The translations under genes were made by a program, and so were the position numbers. From Cupriavidus taiwanensis (GTDB lineage Bacteria; Pseudomonadota; Gammaproteobacteria; Burkholderiales; Burkholderiaceae), in assembly GCF_900250115.1 (NCBI RefSeq), contig NZ_LT984804.1, positions 496,001-560,000 on the forward strand: 64,000 nt of DNA. The letters run 5' to 3'. Positions 9,071 to 18,905 of this stretch are shown here, in pieces (the first letter of the stretch is position 1; each line of letters begins with the position of its first letter). The notes below the pieces were generated by a model that saw only the letters and a program-made list of their open reading frames with translations, was not told the origin of the DNA and did not search any database.

Positions 9071-11008
9071 TCAGAACGCCCAGCACGAACAGCCGAGCGC
9101 GCCCCAGAAGGTGCTTTCGTCCGAGGTCGGCACGCTCGAAGTCCAGGCCCTGGCATGCGCGTGGCCGTGCACGCCGCAGCTGCTGGCGCAGCCGCACGCG
9201 GTGTTCATCGCCAGTGTGCGTGCCTGCGGCCGCGGCTGGTAGCCGCCCACATGCCGCACCGGCGACCAGTCCGGCATCGGCGGCGGGAGCTGCGGCGACA
9301 GCTTGCTGAAGTCGCCGTCGCCATAGACCACCTTGCCGCCGAGCAGGGTCAGCACCGAGGTGATGTCCTGGATCTCGTCGCCCGGCACGCTGAAGTAATC
9401 CGTCGACAGCACCGCCAGGTCGGCGAGCTGGCCCACCTTGATCTGGCCCTTCTTGCCGACCTCGGACGAGAACCAGGTGTTGGCCTCGGTCCACAGCCGC
9501 AGCGCGGTCTCGCGGTCGAGCAGGTTGGCCTGCGGGTACATCGGCATGCCGCCCACGGTCTTGCCGGTGGTGAGCCAGTACAGCGACACCCACGGGTTGT
9601 ACGAGGCCACGCGCGTGGCATCGGTGCCGGCGCCGACCTTGACGCCTTTCTCCAGCATCTTCTTCACCGGGGGCGTCGCTTCGGCCGCGCGCGCGCCGTA
9701 GCGCTCGACGAAGTATTCGCCCTGGTAGGCCATGCGGTGCTGCACGGCGATGCCGCCACCCAGCGCGGCAATGCGGTCGATATTGCGGTCGGAGATGGTC
9801 TCGGCGTGGTCGAAGAACCAGTTCAGGCCGTCGAACGGAATCTCCTGCGCGACCTTCTCGTAGACATCGAGCGCGCGCGAGATGGTCTGGTCATAGGTGG
9901 CATGCAGCCGCCACGGCCAGCGCTTTTCCGCCAGCAGGCGGATCACCGGCTCCAGGTCGGCCTCCATCGACGGCGCCATGTCCGGGCGCTCGACGCGGAA
10001 GTCTTCGAAGTCGGCGGCGGTGTAGACCAGCATCTCGCCGGCGCCGTTGTGGCGGTACAGGTCATCGCCCTGGCCGGGCCTGACCTTGGCGGTCCAGGTC
10101 TTGAAGTCGTTGAGCTCTTCCTTGGGCTTCTGCGTAAAGAGGTTGTAGGCGAGCCGCACCGTCAGCTGCCCTTCCTGATGCAGTTCCTCGATGATGCTGT
10201 AGTCCTCGGGGTAGTTCTGGTAGCCGCCGCCCGCATCGATCACGCCGGTGACGCCGAGCCGGTTGACCTCGCGCATGAAATGGCGGGTCGAGTTCTTCTG
10301 GTACTCCGGCGGCAGCTTGGGGCCCTTGGCCAGCGTCGCGTACAGGATGGTCGCGTTGGGCTTGGCCAGCAGCAGGCCGGTAGGGTTGCCGCGCGCATCG
10401 CGCACGATCTCGCCGCCCGGCGGGTTGGGTGTGTCCTTGTTGTAGCCCACGGCGCGCAGCGCGGCGCCGTTCAGGATGGCGCGGTCGTACAGGTGCAGGA
10501 TGAACACCGGCGTATCGGGCGCCACCGCGTTCAGTTCCTCGACGGTGGGCAGGCGCTTCTCGGCGAACTGGTGCTCGGTGAAGCCGCCCACTACGCGCAC
10601 CCATTGCGGCGCCGGGGTGCGCGCCACCTGGTCCTTCAGCATCCGCATCGCATCGGCCAGCGAGCGCACGCCATCCCAGCGCAGTTCCATGTTGTAGTTC
10701 AGGCCACCGCGGATGATATGCATGTGGCTGTCGATCAGCCCGGGAATGGCCCGCCGGCCGTTCAGGTCGATGACCTTCGTCTGCGCCCCGGCCAGCTTCA
10801 TGATGTCCTGGCGCGTGCCGACGCCGACAAAGCGCCCGTCGCGCACGGCCACGGCATCGGCCTGCGGATTGGACTTGTCGAGGGTGGCGAACTTGCCGTT
10901 GACGAGGATGAGGTCGGGGGTGCCTGGTGACATGGCGAAGATCTCCGAGGAGGCGGCCGCGCCGAGCGCGGCGGCGGAGGCGATGAATTGCCGGCGGGTA
11001 ACTGACAT
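9071..11008 (-). CDS. Tat-exported amidohydrolase (YtcJ-like) with Cys/His-rich tail
   Basis: 645 residues. The N-terminus has a twin-arginine signal (TRRQFIASAAALG), indicating export of a folded protein to the periplasm. The body is an amidohydrolase_3/YtcJ-type metal-dependent hydrolase with HMH near residue 96 (DSHMHIIRGG), an internal DHAET segment and a C-terminal GQLADLAVLSTDYFSVPGDEI block. After the catalytic region comes an unusual tail of about 45 residues rich in Cys and His (CGCASSCGVHGHAHA and GALGCSCWAF), possibly metal-binding. It ends 42 bases before doxX and starts four bases after the alpha/beta-hydrolase stop. The substrate is unknown. Confidence 0.83.
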   Translation of the reverse strand: MSVTRRQFIASAAALGAAASSEIFAMSPGTPDLILVNGKFATLDKSNPQADAVAVRDGRFVGVGTRQDIMKLAGAQTKVIDLNGRRAIPGLIDSHMHIIRGGLNYNMELRWDGVRSLADAMRMLKDQVARTPAPQWVRVVGGFTEHQFAEKRLPTVEELNAVAPDTPVFILHLYDRAILNGAALRAVGYNKDTPNPPGGEIVRDARGNPTGLLLAKPNATILYATLAKGPKLPPEYQKNSTRHFMREVNRLGVTGVIDAGGGYQNYPEDYSIIEELHQEGQLTVRLAYNLFTQKPKEELNDFKTWTAKVRPGQGDDLYRHNGAGEMLVYTAADFEDFRVERPDMAPSMEADLEPVIRLLAEKRWPWRLHATYDQTISRALDVYEKVAQEIPFDGLNWFFDHAETISDRNIDRIAALGGGIAVQHRMAYQGEYFVERYGARAAEATPPVKKMLEKGVKVGAGTDATRVASYNPWVSLYWLTTGKTVGGMPMYPQANLLDRETALRLWTEANTWFSSEVGKKGQIKVGQLADLAVLSTDYFSVPGDEIQDITSVLTLLGGKVVYGDGDFSKLSPQLPPPMPDWSPVRHVGGYQPRPQARTLAMNTACGCASSCGVHGHAHARAWTSSVPTSDESTFWGALGCSCWAF

Positions 11009-11012
11009 GAGG

Positions 11013-11834
11013 TTATGCGTTCAGGAAGGCCAGCAGGTCGGCATTGACCTGGTCGGCGTTGATCACGCACATGCCGTGCGAGGCACCCGGGTAGACCTTC
11101 AGGGTGGCGTCCTTCACGATTTCCGCCGACAGGCGCGCCGAATTGCCGATCGGCACGATCTGGTCGTCGTCGCCATGAAGGATCAGCGTCGGCACGTCGA
11201 TCTTCTTCAGGTCTTCGGTGTAGTCCACCTCCGAGAACTCCCGGATGCAGGCGTACTGGCCGACGATGCCGCCGGCCATGCCCTGCGCCCAGAACGCATC
11301 GATGGTGCCCTGCGAAGCCTGGGCGCCGTCGCGGTTGAAGCCGAAGAACGGCACCGCCAGGTCGCGGTAGAACTGCGAGCGGTTGTCGGCGACACCCTTG
11401 CGGATGCCGTCGAACACCGCCATCGGCAGGCCGTTGGGGTAGGCCGTGGTCTTCAGCATCACCGGCGGCACCGCGCCGATCAGCACTGCCCTGGCCACGC
11501 GTGCGGTGCCATGGCGGCCGATGTAGTGCGCCACCTCGCCGCCGCCGGTGGAGTGGCCCACCAGCGTCGCATCCTTCAGGTCCAGCGCGTCCAGCAGCGC
11601 CGCCAGGTCGTCGGCATAGGTGTCCATGTCGTTGCCCCGCGCGGGCTGGTCCGAGCGGCCGTGGCCGCGGCGGTCATGGGCGATCACGCGGAAGCCCTGC
11701 TGCACCAGGAACAGCATCTGCGCGTCCCAGGCGTCGGCATTGAGCGGCCAGCCGTGCGAGAACACGACCGGGCGCCCCGAGCCCCAGTCCTTGTAGAAGA
11801 TCCGGGTACCGTCTTGGGTAGTGATAAAGCTCAT
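11013..11834 (-). CDS. Alpha/beta hydrolase, non-haem chloroperoxidase type
   Basis: 273 residues of alpha/beta-hydrolase fold. The nucleophile is Ser95 in GHSTGGGE, the acid is within GDDDQIVP (residues 222-224) and the histidine is His253 in ASHG. The [12 protein letters not shown] and DRRGHGRS segments are diagnostic of cofactor-free haloperoxidases/perhydrolases, which are esterases that make peracids in vitro. There is no signal peptide, so it is cytoplasmic. It is the second gene of the minus-strand unit, 61 bases after the YcaC-like gene and four before the amidohydrolase. Confidence 0.87.
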   Translation of the reverse strand: MSFITTQDGTRIFYKDWGSGRPVVFSHGWPLNADAWDAQMLFLVQQGFRVIAHDRRGHGRSDQPARGNDMDTYADDLAALLDALDLKDATLVGHSTGGGEVAHYIGRHGTARVARAVLIGAVPPVMLKTTAYPNGLPMAVFDGIRKGVADNRSQFYRDLAVPFFGFNRDGAQASQGTIDAFWAQGMAGGIVGQYACIREFSEVDYTEDLKKIDVPTLILHGDDDQIVPIGNSARLSAEIVKDATLKVYPGASHGMCVINADQVNADLLAFLNA

Positions 11835-11895
11835 GGTTTACCTTTGCGATGGAGTTGGTCGACAGCGGGAGACGAGATCGGCGCAGGGCGCTGGC

Positions 11896-12582
11896 TTAGC
11901 GTGCCGGCACCGGCGCGATCGACTCGTGCGGCGTGGCGGTGCGTTGCGGCGCCTTGTGGACCATGGTGTAGGCGTAGTCGACGCCCATGCCATAGGCACC
12001 GGAATGCTCCTTGACCAGCTTCATCACGGCGTCGTAGGTGTCGCGGTGGGCCCAGTCGCGCTGCCATTCCAGCAGCACCTGCTGCCAGGTCACCGGCACG
12101 GCGCCGGCCTGCACCATGCGCTGCATGGCGTAGTCGTGCGCTTCCTTGCTGGTGCCGCCCGAAGCATCCGCCACCATGTAGATCTCGTAGTTGCCTTCCA
12201 GCATCGCGCACAGCGCGAAAGTGGTGTTGCAGACCTCGGTCCACAGGCCGGCGACGATCACCTTGTTGCGGCCGTTGGCCTTGAGCGCGTCGCGCACCTT
12301 CTGGTCGTCCCACGAGTTCATCGAGGTGCGCTCCAGCGTCTTCTGCTCCGGGAACACGTCCAGCAGTTCCGGATAGGTGAAGCCCGAGAACGACTCGCTC
12401 TCGACGGTGGTGATGGTGGTCGGGATATTGAAGATCCTGGCGGCCTTGGCCAGGCCGACCACGTTGTTCTTCATGGCCTGCCGGTCCATCGACTGCACGC
12501 CGAAGGCCATCTGCGGCTGATGGTCGATGATGATCAGCTGGCTGTTCTGCGGGGTAAGGACTTCGAGCTTCGGGTTGGACAT
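11896..12582 (-). CDS. Isochorismatase-family hydrolase, YcaC-like
   Basis: 228 residues, cysteine hydrolase fold: Asp20 in IIIDHQ, Cys118 in TEVCNTT, and the SMNSWDD loop that resembles the INAWD of E. coli YcaC. YcaC-type enzymes hydrolyse small amide/ester substrates, but the natural substrate is unknown. I start it at 12582, with an AAGGA ribosome-binding site, rather than at the in-frame codon 150 bases upstream. It is the first gene of the operon running to 5068, divergent from the two-component genes at 12942. Confidence 0.85.
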   Translation of the reverse strand: MSNPKLEVLTPQNSQLIIIDHQPQMAFGVQSMDRQAMKNNVVGLAKAARIFNIPTTITTVESESFSGFTYPELLDVFPEQKTLERTSMNSWDDQKVRDALKANGRNKVIVAGLWTEVCNTTFALCAMLEGNYEIYMVADASGGTSKEAHDYAMQRMVQAGAVPVTWQQVLLEWQRDWAHRDTYDAVMKLVKEHSGAYGMGVDYAYTMVHKAPQRTATPHESIAPVPAR

Positions 12583-12733
12583 GGTGTCGTTCCTTGGGAG
12601 CAGGGTTGATCCCGGGTGCGGTCCTTGCTTGAACGCAAGGCCGTCACGCGGGAGGGGGCGGAGCAGGGCGCCGTGGTCGCGTGAGCGCGGCGCTGCCGGA
12701 TCGAAGACTAGTCGGTGCCGGCGCCAACGCAAA

Positions 12734-12747
12734 TCGTATGTTCGTAT
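12734..12747 (-). promoter_or_regulatory. Tandem ATACGA sites, candidate activator operator
   Basis: On the minus strand ATACGA-AC-ATACGA forms a direct repeat in the most AT-rich patch of the 359-base intergenic region. A possible -10 element TAGTCT lies at 12705-12710 on the same strand, placing the repeat at about -36 to -49 of a transcript leading into the YcaC-like gene. That suits activation by the divergent LuxR/FixJ-type regulator. An inverted repeat GCGGCG-TAAA-CGCCGC lies nearby at 12790-12805. Confidence 0.4.
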
Positions 12748-12941
12748 TACCCGCGGGCGGCGCCGGTGCCCGGGGATGGTGCGCCGTGCGCGGCGTAAAC
12801 GCCGCAGCAGCGCGCGTCCGCGACTAACACCATGGTATGGGTGCCGGGTGCATCACTGCCGTGGCCCGTGCCGGACCTTGCGATGACATGCCCGCTGGTT
12901 ATAATCCGCAACACCTTTCCGAGCGCACTGGAGATCTGACC

Positions 12942-13601
12942 GTGACATCACCGAGCCTGGAGCCAGCCGACACCAGTGCGAGCGATGACGCGACGGTGCT
13001 GGTGGTCGACGACGATGCCGGACTGCGCCGGGCGCTGGGCAACCTGTTCCGCTCGGTCGGCCTGCACGTGGCGTTGTTCGCCTCGGCCGCCGAACTGCTG
13101 GCCACGCCCTTGCCCGATACGCCATGCTGCCTGCTGCTCGATGTCAGGCTGCGCGGGCAGAGCGGGCTCGACCTGCAGGCGCGGCTGGGCCAGCTGGGCG
13201 TCCACATCCCCATCATCTTCATGACCGGCTACGGCGATATCGCCATGACGGTCGCGGCGATGAAGGCCGGCGCCGAGGACTTCATGCCCAAGCCGTTCCG
13301 CGACCAGGACCTGCTCGACGCGGTCGCCGCCGCGCTGGAGAAAGACCGGCTGCGGCGCGATGGGCAGCGCCAGCTCGAGTCGTTGCGCACCTGCTACCAG
13401 TCGCTGACCCCGCGCGAAGGCGAGGTCATGGGCCTGGCGGTCGCGGGCCTGCTCAACAAGCAAATCGCCGCTGAGTTCGGCATCAGCGAGGTGACGGTGA
13501 AGATCCATCGCGGCCAGGCCATGCGCAAGATGAAGGCGCGCACCTTTGCCGAGCTGGTGCTGATGGCGCAGCAGCTCGGCCTGTGCAAGGTCGGCGGCTG
13601 A
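12942..13601 (+). CDS. FixJ/NarL-type response regulator
   Basis: 219 residues from the GTG at 12942, which has a GGAG site eight bases upstream; an ATG at 12837 in the same frame would add 35 residues of non-conserved sequence. The receiver domain (about 15-130) has Asp23-25, phosphoacceptor Asp67, Thr95 and Lys117. A LuxR-type helix-turn-helix (about 155-215, LTPREGEVMGL to VTVKIHRGQAM) follows. It precedes the giant histidine kinase by 38 bases, so that kinase is its likely partner, and it is divergent from the operon it probably controls. Confidence 0.87.
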   Translation: MTSPSLEPADTSASDDATVLVVDDDAGLRRALGNLFRSVGLHVALFASAAELLATPLPDTPCCLLLDVRLRGQSGLDLQARLGQLGVHIPIIFMTGYGDIAMTVAAMKAGAEDFMPKPFRDQDLLDAVAAALEKDRLRRDGQRQLESLRTCYQSLTPREGEVMGLAVAGLLNKQIAAEFGISEVTVKIHRGQAMRKMKARTFAELVLMAQQLGLCKVGG

Positions 13602-13639
13602 GGGCGCGTGGCGCCGAGCCTCCCAACATTCCCGCCCCC

Positions 13640-16600
13640 ATGACGCCTGGCATTCCCGCGCAGCCAAGCCCTGCACCGGCCCTTGACGACGCCTGGCTGG
13701 CGCGGGCCGCGCAGACCGTGCTGCACGTCTCGGACGGCATCGATTCGCTGCAACTGTCCGACCCCGACACCGGGCTGCGCTGCTTCGCCAGGAGTGCGCC
13801 GCTGGCCGGCAGCGGGGCACTGCAGGACGAGGCCCGGCTGGCCGCGCGCTTGCAGGCGGACTGGGCCGCGGTGCCGGTGGCCACGCTGCGCGGCGCAGAA
13901 CGCATGGTGGTGGTGTATGGCGGGGCTCCCGCATCGACCCTCGCCGCGACGCTTGGCGATACCCGACCCGCCGTCGCCCGCTTCCTGGAACTGGCCATCG
14001 GCAGTGCGCGCGCGCTGGCGGGCGCGCATGCGCACGGCCTGCTGCATGGCGATATCCGGCCGCACAACCTGCTCGTCGATGCCGGCTCCGACGACGGCAC
14101 CCATGTGCGCCTGACCGGCTTCGATCATGCCACCGCGCTGGATGCCATGCCGCCCGTGGTGCCGCGTCCCGGCCCCGCAGCGTGGCCATACCAGTCGCCC
14201 GAAGTCGCCCGCGCCGACCAGGCGCGCACCGGCGCCCGCTCGGACCTGTATTCGCTCGGCGTCACCTTCTACCAGATGCTGACCGGCGCGCTGCCGTTCA
14301 CTGCCGATTCGCCCGCGGCGTGGCAGCACGCCCATCTCGCCGTCGAACCCGTGCCGCCACACCTGCGCGCGCCTGGCATCGCCCCGTTGCTGGGGGCGAT
14401 CGTGCTCAGGCTGATGGCCAAGGACCCGGTCGACCGCTATGCCGGCGCCATGTCGCTGCTTGCCGACCTGCTGCGCTGCCAGGCGGACTGGCGCGAACGC
14501 GGCGAGATCGCGCCGTTCACGCTCGATGCCGCAGGCCCGACCTCGACGCTGAACGTGTCCGGCGAACTCTTTGGCCGCGCGCGCGAAACCGCGCAGCTTG
14601 CCGATGCGCTGGCGCGCGTGCGCCACAGCGGCCAGTCCGAGCTGGTGCTGATCGCCGGCGCCGCGGGCACCGGCAAGTCGGCGCTGGCGGCGTGGCTGTC
14701 GTGCCAGGCGGGACAGCAGGGCATGCGCTTCGCCAGCGGCAAGAGCGACCAGTTGCAGCCCGACATTCCGTACGCGCCGGTCGCGCAGATGATCCGCGCG
14801 CTGACGCTGCCGCTGCTGGGCGAGCCGGAAGCCGCGCTGGCGCCGGTGCGCGAGCGCTGGCTGGAGGCGCTCGCGGGGCAGGGCCGCGCCATTGCCGTGC
14901 TGGTGCCCGAGGCCGCGCATGTGCTGGGACGCACCGCGCCGCTGGCCGAAGTGCCGGCCCAGCAGGCGCAGGCGCGCGCGCAGAAGGCCATCCTTGCCAC
15001 CTTCGCCACCTTTGCCGACCAGGGCGCGCCGCTGGTGCTGTGCTTCGATGACCTGCAATGGGCCGATGCGTCGACCATTGCGCTGCTCGAAGCCTTCACC
15101 ACGCAGCGCCCGCGCAACCTGCTGCTGCTCGCGGCCTATCGCGACCACGGCAACGAGGTCGAGCAGCGCTTCTCGTGGCTGCTGCATGCCAGCCGTGCCG
15201 GCGCGCTGCCGGTCACGCGCATCGCCGTGCGGCCCCTGACCGTGTGGGAGCTGACCGGACTGGTGGCGGCCGCTCTCAACGTGCCTGCGCCACGCGTGCA
15301 AGCGCTGGCGCAGCTGGTGCATGCGAAGACCGGCGGCAATCCGTTCTTCTCGTACCAGCTGTTGCGCGCGCTGGTCGACGACGGCGTGCTGGCCTACCGC
15401 GGCGGCCGCGCCGGCTGGTACTGGGACGAGGCCGATGCCGCGCAGCATCACTACACCGACAGCGTGACCGACCTGATGACCCGCCGCTTCGCGCGGCTGC
15501 CGCAGGAGGGTACGGAGCTGCTCACGCAGCTGGCCTGCGTGGGCATCCGCTGCGAGCAAAGCCTGCTTGCGTGCGTGGCGCAGCTGAGCGCGGCGCAGCT
15601 CGGCGAGCGGCTGCGCCCCTTCGTCGAGGCCGGCCTGCTGGTACGGAGCGGCGACGGCTACGCGTTCCAGCACGACCGCGTGCTGGAAGCCGCGTACGCC
15701 ATGATCGCGCCGCGCGAGCGCCCGGCCGCGCATGCGCGTATCGCAGGCATCATGATCGAGCACTGGCACGGCGAGCTGGCCGCGCATGCCTTCGAGATCG
15801 GCAACCAGATCGAGCGCGCCGCCGGCCATCCGCTGCCGGAGCCGCAACGCGTGGCCTTCGTGCAGGTGCTGCTGGTAGCGGCCAGGCGCGCCCGGCGCAG
15901 CGCGGCGATGGCGCAGGCGACGCGCTACACCGACGCGGCCTTCGCGCTGATGCAGCCGTCATGGTGGACCACGCACTGCGCGCTGGCCTACGCCGCCAGC
16001 GTGCTGCACTGCGAGTGCCTGCTGGCGCAGGCGCGGCTGGAGCCGGCCTCGCGGGAGATCGACGCGCTGCTCGCGCGCGACCTGCCGCCGGTGGACAAGG
16101 CTGCCGTGCACCGGCTCAAGGCCAGCCTGCAGACCGTGCGCTCAGACTACGAGGGCGCGATCAGCGCCGCGCTGTCGGGGCTGGCGCTGCTCGACATCCA
16201 CCTCGAGCGCGGGCCCACGCCGGCGCGTATGCGCGAGGCCTATGACGCGGTGAAGCAGGCGCTGGGCGGACGCGCGATCGCCAGCCTGGGGCGGTTGCCG
16301 GCGACCGAGGACAGCCGCATCCAGACCATCATGGGCTTGCTGTCGACGCTGATCTCGTCGCTGTTCGTGCGCGATGGCATCAGCTTCCTGCACGTGGCCA
16401 AGATGGTCGAGCTGACGCTGGCGCACGGCGCCACCGCGGAATCGCCATACGGGCTGTCGTGGTTCGGCGTATTTATCGCCAGCCTGTACGAGGAGTACGA
16501 GGACGGCCTGGCCTACGGGCTGGCGGCGATGGACCTGGCCGACCGCCATGGCTACGAGGCCGAGCGCATCGCCACGCTGGTGGCGCTCGACCAGGTCAGC

Positions 16601-18805
16601 GCCTGGACCCGGCCGTTGTCCTACGCGCTGGCGCAAGCGCAGCGCGCGGTCACGCTGGGCCTGGCCTCGGGCGATATCGGCATGGCGTGCTATGCCTGCA
16701 ACCATATCGCGTCCGATTTGCTCGCCATGGGCGAGCACCTGCGCCTGGTGGAGGAAGAGATCGGCCGCGGGCTGGAGCTGACGCGGCTGGTGCAGTACCG
16801 CGACATCGAACTGATCCTGTATTCGCAGCATCATTTCCTGAACCGGCTGCGCAGCGGCGACGAAGCGGCGCCACAGGGCGAGGCCGGGCACCAGCTGAGC
16901 GCGGCGCAGCGGCTGGCGCGTGCCAACTCGCTGCCGACGCGGTTCTGGATCTGGCTCTACGACGGCATGGCGGCGGTGTTCCGGCAGGAGTGGGAGCACG
17001 CGGTGCGCAGCCTGCGCGAGGCCGAGACGCTGATCTGGTCGGCGCCGGCCCATATCAACGTCGCCGATTGCCGGCTGTATCTGGCGCTTGCGCTCGCGCA
17101 CGCGGCGAACGGCGCGGCGCCGGACAGCATGCTGGCCGAGGTGGCCGCGCATCGCGACTGCTTTGCCCGCTGGGCGGCGCTGAACCCGCTGACCTTCCGC
17201 GGCAAGCTGGCGCTGGTCGATGCGGAGCTGGCGCGCTTGCGCGGCGATCCGCTCCAGGCGCTGGCCGGCTACGAGCAGGCGGCAGCCGCCGCGGCCGCGG
17301 CCGGATTCGTTCATGAGGCGGCGCTCGCACACGAACTGGCCGGCATGCTGTGCGAAGCGCGCGGCCTGCCGACCGCGGCCGCGCAGCACCGGCGCCTGGC
17401 CAGCGCCGGCTACCGGCGCTGGGGCGCGGACCACAAGGCGATGCTGCTGGAGGCGCGTCATCCGCACCGCGACGTGGCGGGGCACGACCACGGCGGCGCC
17501 GACGGCGAGCGCCGCGCGCCGCGCTGGGAGCTGGGCATGAAGGCGGCCAGGGCAATGTCCAGCGAGATCGTGATGGACCGGCTGATCGAAACGCTGATGA
17601 CCCATGTGGTGGTCCATGCCGGCGCGCAGTACGGCCTGCTGCTGCTGATGCGCGGCGAGCAGCCCATGATCGAGGCCTCGGCGCGCGTGCTCGATGGCAA
17701 GGTGGCGGTGACGCTCGGCAGTGCGGTGCCGAGCGAGCAGGCGCTGCCGCTGGCGGTGCTCAACAGCGTGCTGCGCACCCGGCAGACGCTGGCGCTGGAC
17801 GACGCCATGGTCGATGCGCCGTCGATCCGCACCAAGGGCGCCATTGCCGGCGGGCCGCGCTCGGTGCTGTGCCTGCCGCTGCTGCGCGGCGGCGGCCTGT
17901 TCGGCGTGTTCTACCTGGAAAACAGCCTGGCGCCGGCGGTGTTCGACGCCACCCGCATCGCCGAACTCGAGGTGCTGGCGCCGCAGGTGGCGATCTCGCT
18001 CGAGACCGCGCGCCTGTACCAGCAGCTGATCGACGAAAGCAACCGCCGCGTCGCCGCCGAAGTGCGGCTGCGCAGCGCCAGCTCGGCCCTGGCGCGCACC
18101 TCGCACCTGACCGTGATGGGCGGGCTGGCCGCATCGATCGCGCATGAGGTGAACCAGCCGCTGACCGCCATCGTCGCCACCGTCGACGCCAGCCTGCGCT
18201 GGCTGAACCGGCCCAGGCCGGAGTTGGCCGAGGCGCTCGACGGCTTCACCGACATCAAGCAGTACGCGCTGCGCGCCGCCGACATCATCCGTGCGCTGCG
18301 CGCGCTGGCCAGGCAGGCGCCGGCGGTGCTGGCGCCGCTGCATCCCGACGAGGTCCTGCGCGAGGTGCTGGAGATGGCGCGCCTGGACATCGACGCGCAC
18401 GAGGTCAGGGTCGTCGCACGGCTGGCGGCGGGCGCCGCCGTGGTCGAAGCCGATCGCGTCCAGCTGCAGCAGGTGGTGCTGAACCTGATCACCAACGCGC
18501 TCGACGCCATGGCCCAGACCCCGCCCGCGCAGCGCGAGCTGATCGTGACCTCGTACCGCGAGCAGGATAGCATCGTCGTCAGCGTGCAGGACCAGGGCGC
18601 GGGCATCCCCGACGACGTGCTGGGCCAGGTGTTCGAGCCATTCTTCACCACCAAGGCAGACGGCATGGGCATGGGCCTCGCCATCTGCCGCTCCATCATC
18701 GAGGCGCATGGCGGCAGGCTGGAAGTGCGCAACCGGCGCAGCGGCGGCAGCGAATTCATGTTCCGGCTGCCGGTGTGCGAGATGTTGCCGGCAGCGGGGG
18801 TGTAA
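13640..18805 (+). CDS. Giant Ser/Thr kinase-like / AAA ATPase / GAF / histidine kinase fusion
   Basis: 1721 residues from the ATG at 13640; the frame extends 57 bases further back into the regulator gene. Order: kinase-like domain (about 30-285, HGDIRPHN at 136-143, then a SDLYSLGVTFYQMLTG helix), predicted ATPase with P-loop GAAGTGKS near residue 340 and LCFDDLQWAD Walker B, a long TPR-like helical region (about 650-1270), a GAF-like domain (about 1300-1460), HisKA with phospho-His1502 in IAHEVNQPL, and a HATPase domain. The DFG position reads GFD, so the kinase part is probably degenerate. It has no transmembrane segments, so it senses cytoplasmic signals. It is encoded just after the FixJ-type regulator. 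Confidence 0.88.
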   Translation: MTPGIPAQPSPAPALDDAWLARAAQTVLHVSDGIDSLQLSDPDTGLRCFARSAPLAGSGALQDEARLAARLQADWAAVPVATLRGAERMVVVYGGAPASTLAATLGDTRPAVARFLELAIGSARALAGAHAHGLLHGDIRPHNLLVDAGSDDGTHVRLTGFDHATALDAMPPVVPRPGPAAWPYQSPEVARADQARTGARSDLYSLGVTFYQMLTGALPFTADSPAAWQHAHLAVEPVPPHLRAPGIAPLLGAIVLRLMAKDPVDRYAGAMSLLADLLRCQADWRERGEIAPFTLDAAGPTSTLNVSGELFGRARETAQLADALARVRHSGQSELVLIAGAAGTGKSALAAWLSCQAGQQGMRFASGKSDQLQPDIPYAPVAQMIRALTLPLLGEPEAALAPVRERWLEALAGQGRAIAVLVPEAAHVLGRTAPLAEVPAQQAQARAQKAILATFATFADQGAPLVLCFDDLQWADASTIALLEAFTTQRPRNLLLLAAYRDHGNEVEQRFSWLLHASRAGALPVTRIAVRPLTVWELTGLVAAALNVPAPRVQALAQLVHAKTGGNPFFSYQLLRALVDDGVLAYRGGRAGWYWDEADAAQHHYTDSVTDLMTRRFARLPQEGTELLTQLACVGIRCEQSLLACVAQLSAAQLGERLRPFVEAGLLVRSGDGYAFQHDRVLEAAYAMIAPRERPAAHARIAGIMIEHWHGELAAHAFEIGNQIERAAGHPLPEPQRVAFVQVLLVAARRARRSAAMAQATRYTDAAFALMQPSWWTTHCALAYAASVLHCECLLAQARLEPASREIDALLARDLPPVDKAAVHRLKASLQTVRSDYEGAISAALSGLALLDIHLERGPTPARMREAYDAVKQALGGRAIASLGRLPATEDSRIQTIMGLLSTLISSLFVRDGISFLHVAKMVELTLAHGATAESPYGLSWFGVFIASLYEEYEDGLAYGLAAMDLADRHGYEAERIATLVALDQVSAWTRPLSYALAQAQRAVTLGLASGDIGMACYACNHIASDLLAMGEHLRLVEEEIGRGLELTRLVQYRDIELILYSQHHFLNRLRSGDEAAPQGEAGHQLSAAQRLARANSLPTRFWIWLYDGMAAVFRQEWEHAVRSLREAETLIWSAPAHINVADCRLYLALALAHAANGAAPDSMLAEVAAHRDCFARWAALNPLTFRGKLALVDAELARLRGDPLQALAGYEQAAAAAAAAGFVHEAALAHELAGMLCEARGLPTAAAQHRRLASAGYRRWGADHKAMLLEARHPHRDVAGHDHGGADGERRAPRWELGMKAARAMSSEIVMDRLIETLMTHVVVHAGAQYGLLLLMRGEQPMIEASARVLDGKVAVTLGSAVPSEQALPLAVLNSVLRTRQTLALDDAMVDAPSIRTKGAIAGGPRSVLCLPLLRGGGLFGVFYLENSLAPAVFDATRIAELEVLAPQVAISLETARLYQQLIDESNRRVAAEVRLRSASSALARTSHLTVMGGLAASIAHEVNQPLTAIVATVDASLRWLNRPRPELAEALDGFTDIKQYALRAADIIRALRALARQAPAVLAPLHPDEVLREVLEMARLDIDAHEVRVVARLAAGAAVVEADRVQLQQVVLNLITNALDAMAQTPPAQRELIVTSYREQDSIVVSVQDQGAGIPDDVLGQVFEPFFTTKADGMGMGLAICRSIIEAHGGRLEVRNRRSGGSEFMFRLPVCEMLPAAGV

Positions 18806-18905
18806 GCGCTGCGCCCGCGGGGAACAGGAGCTGTCGCCGCGCGCGCCATGGCTTGGGCCAGCTGGCGCCGCCAGGCAGCGGCGCGTTCTGATGGGTGTGA
18901 GAGTG

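Noticed and set aside
13394..15847. 817-codon minus-strand open frame
   Set aside because: Shadow of the regulator and kinase genes; composition is low-complexity and no motif is recognisable.
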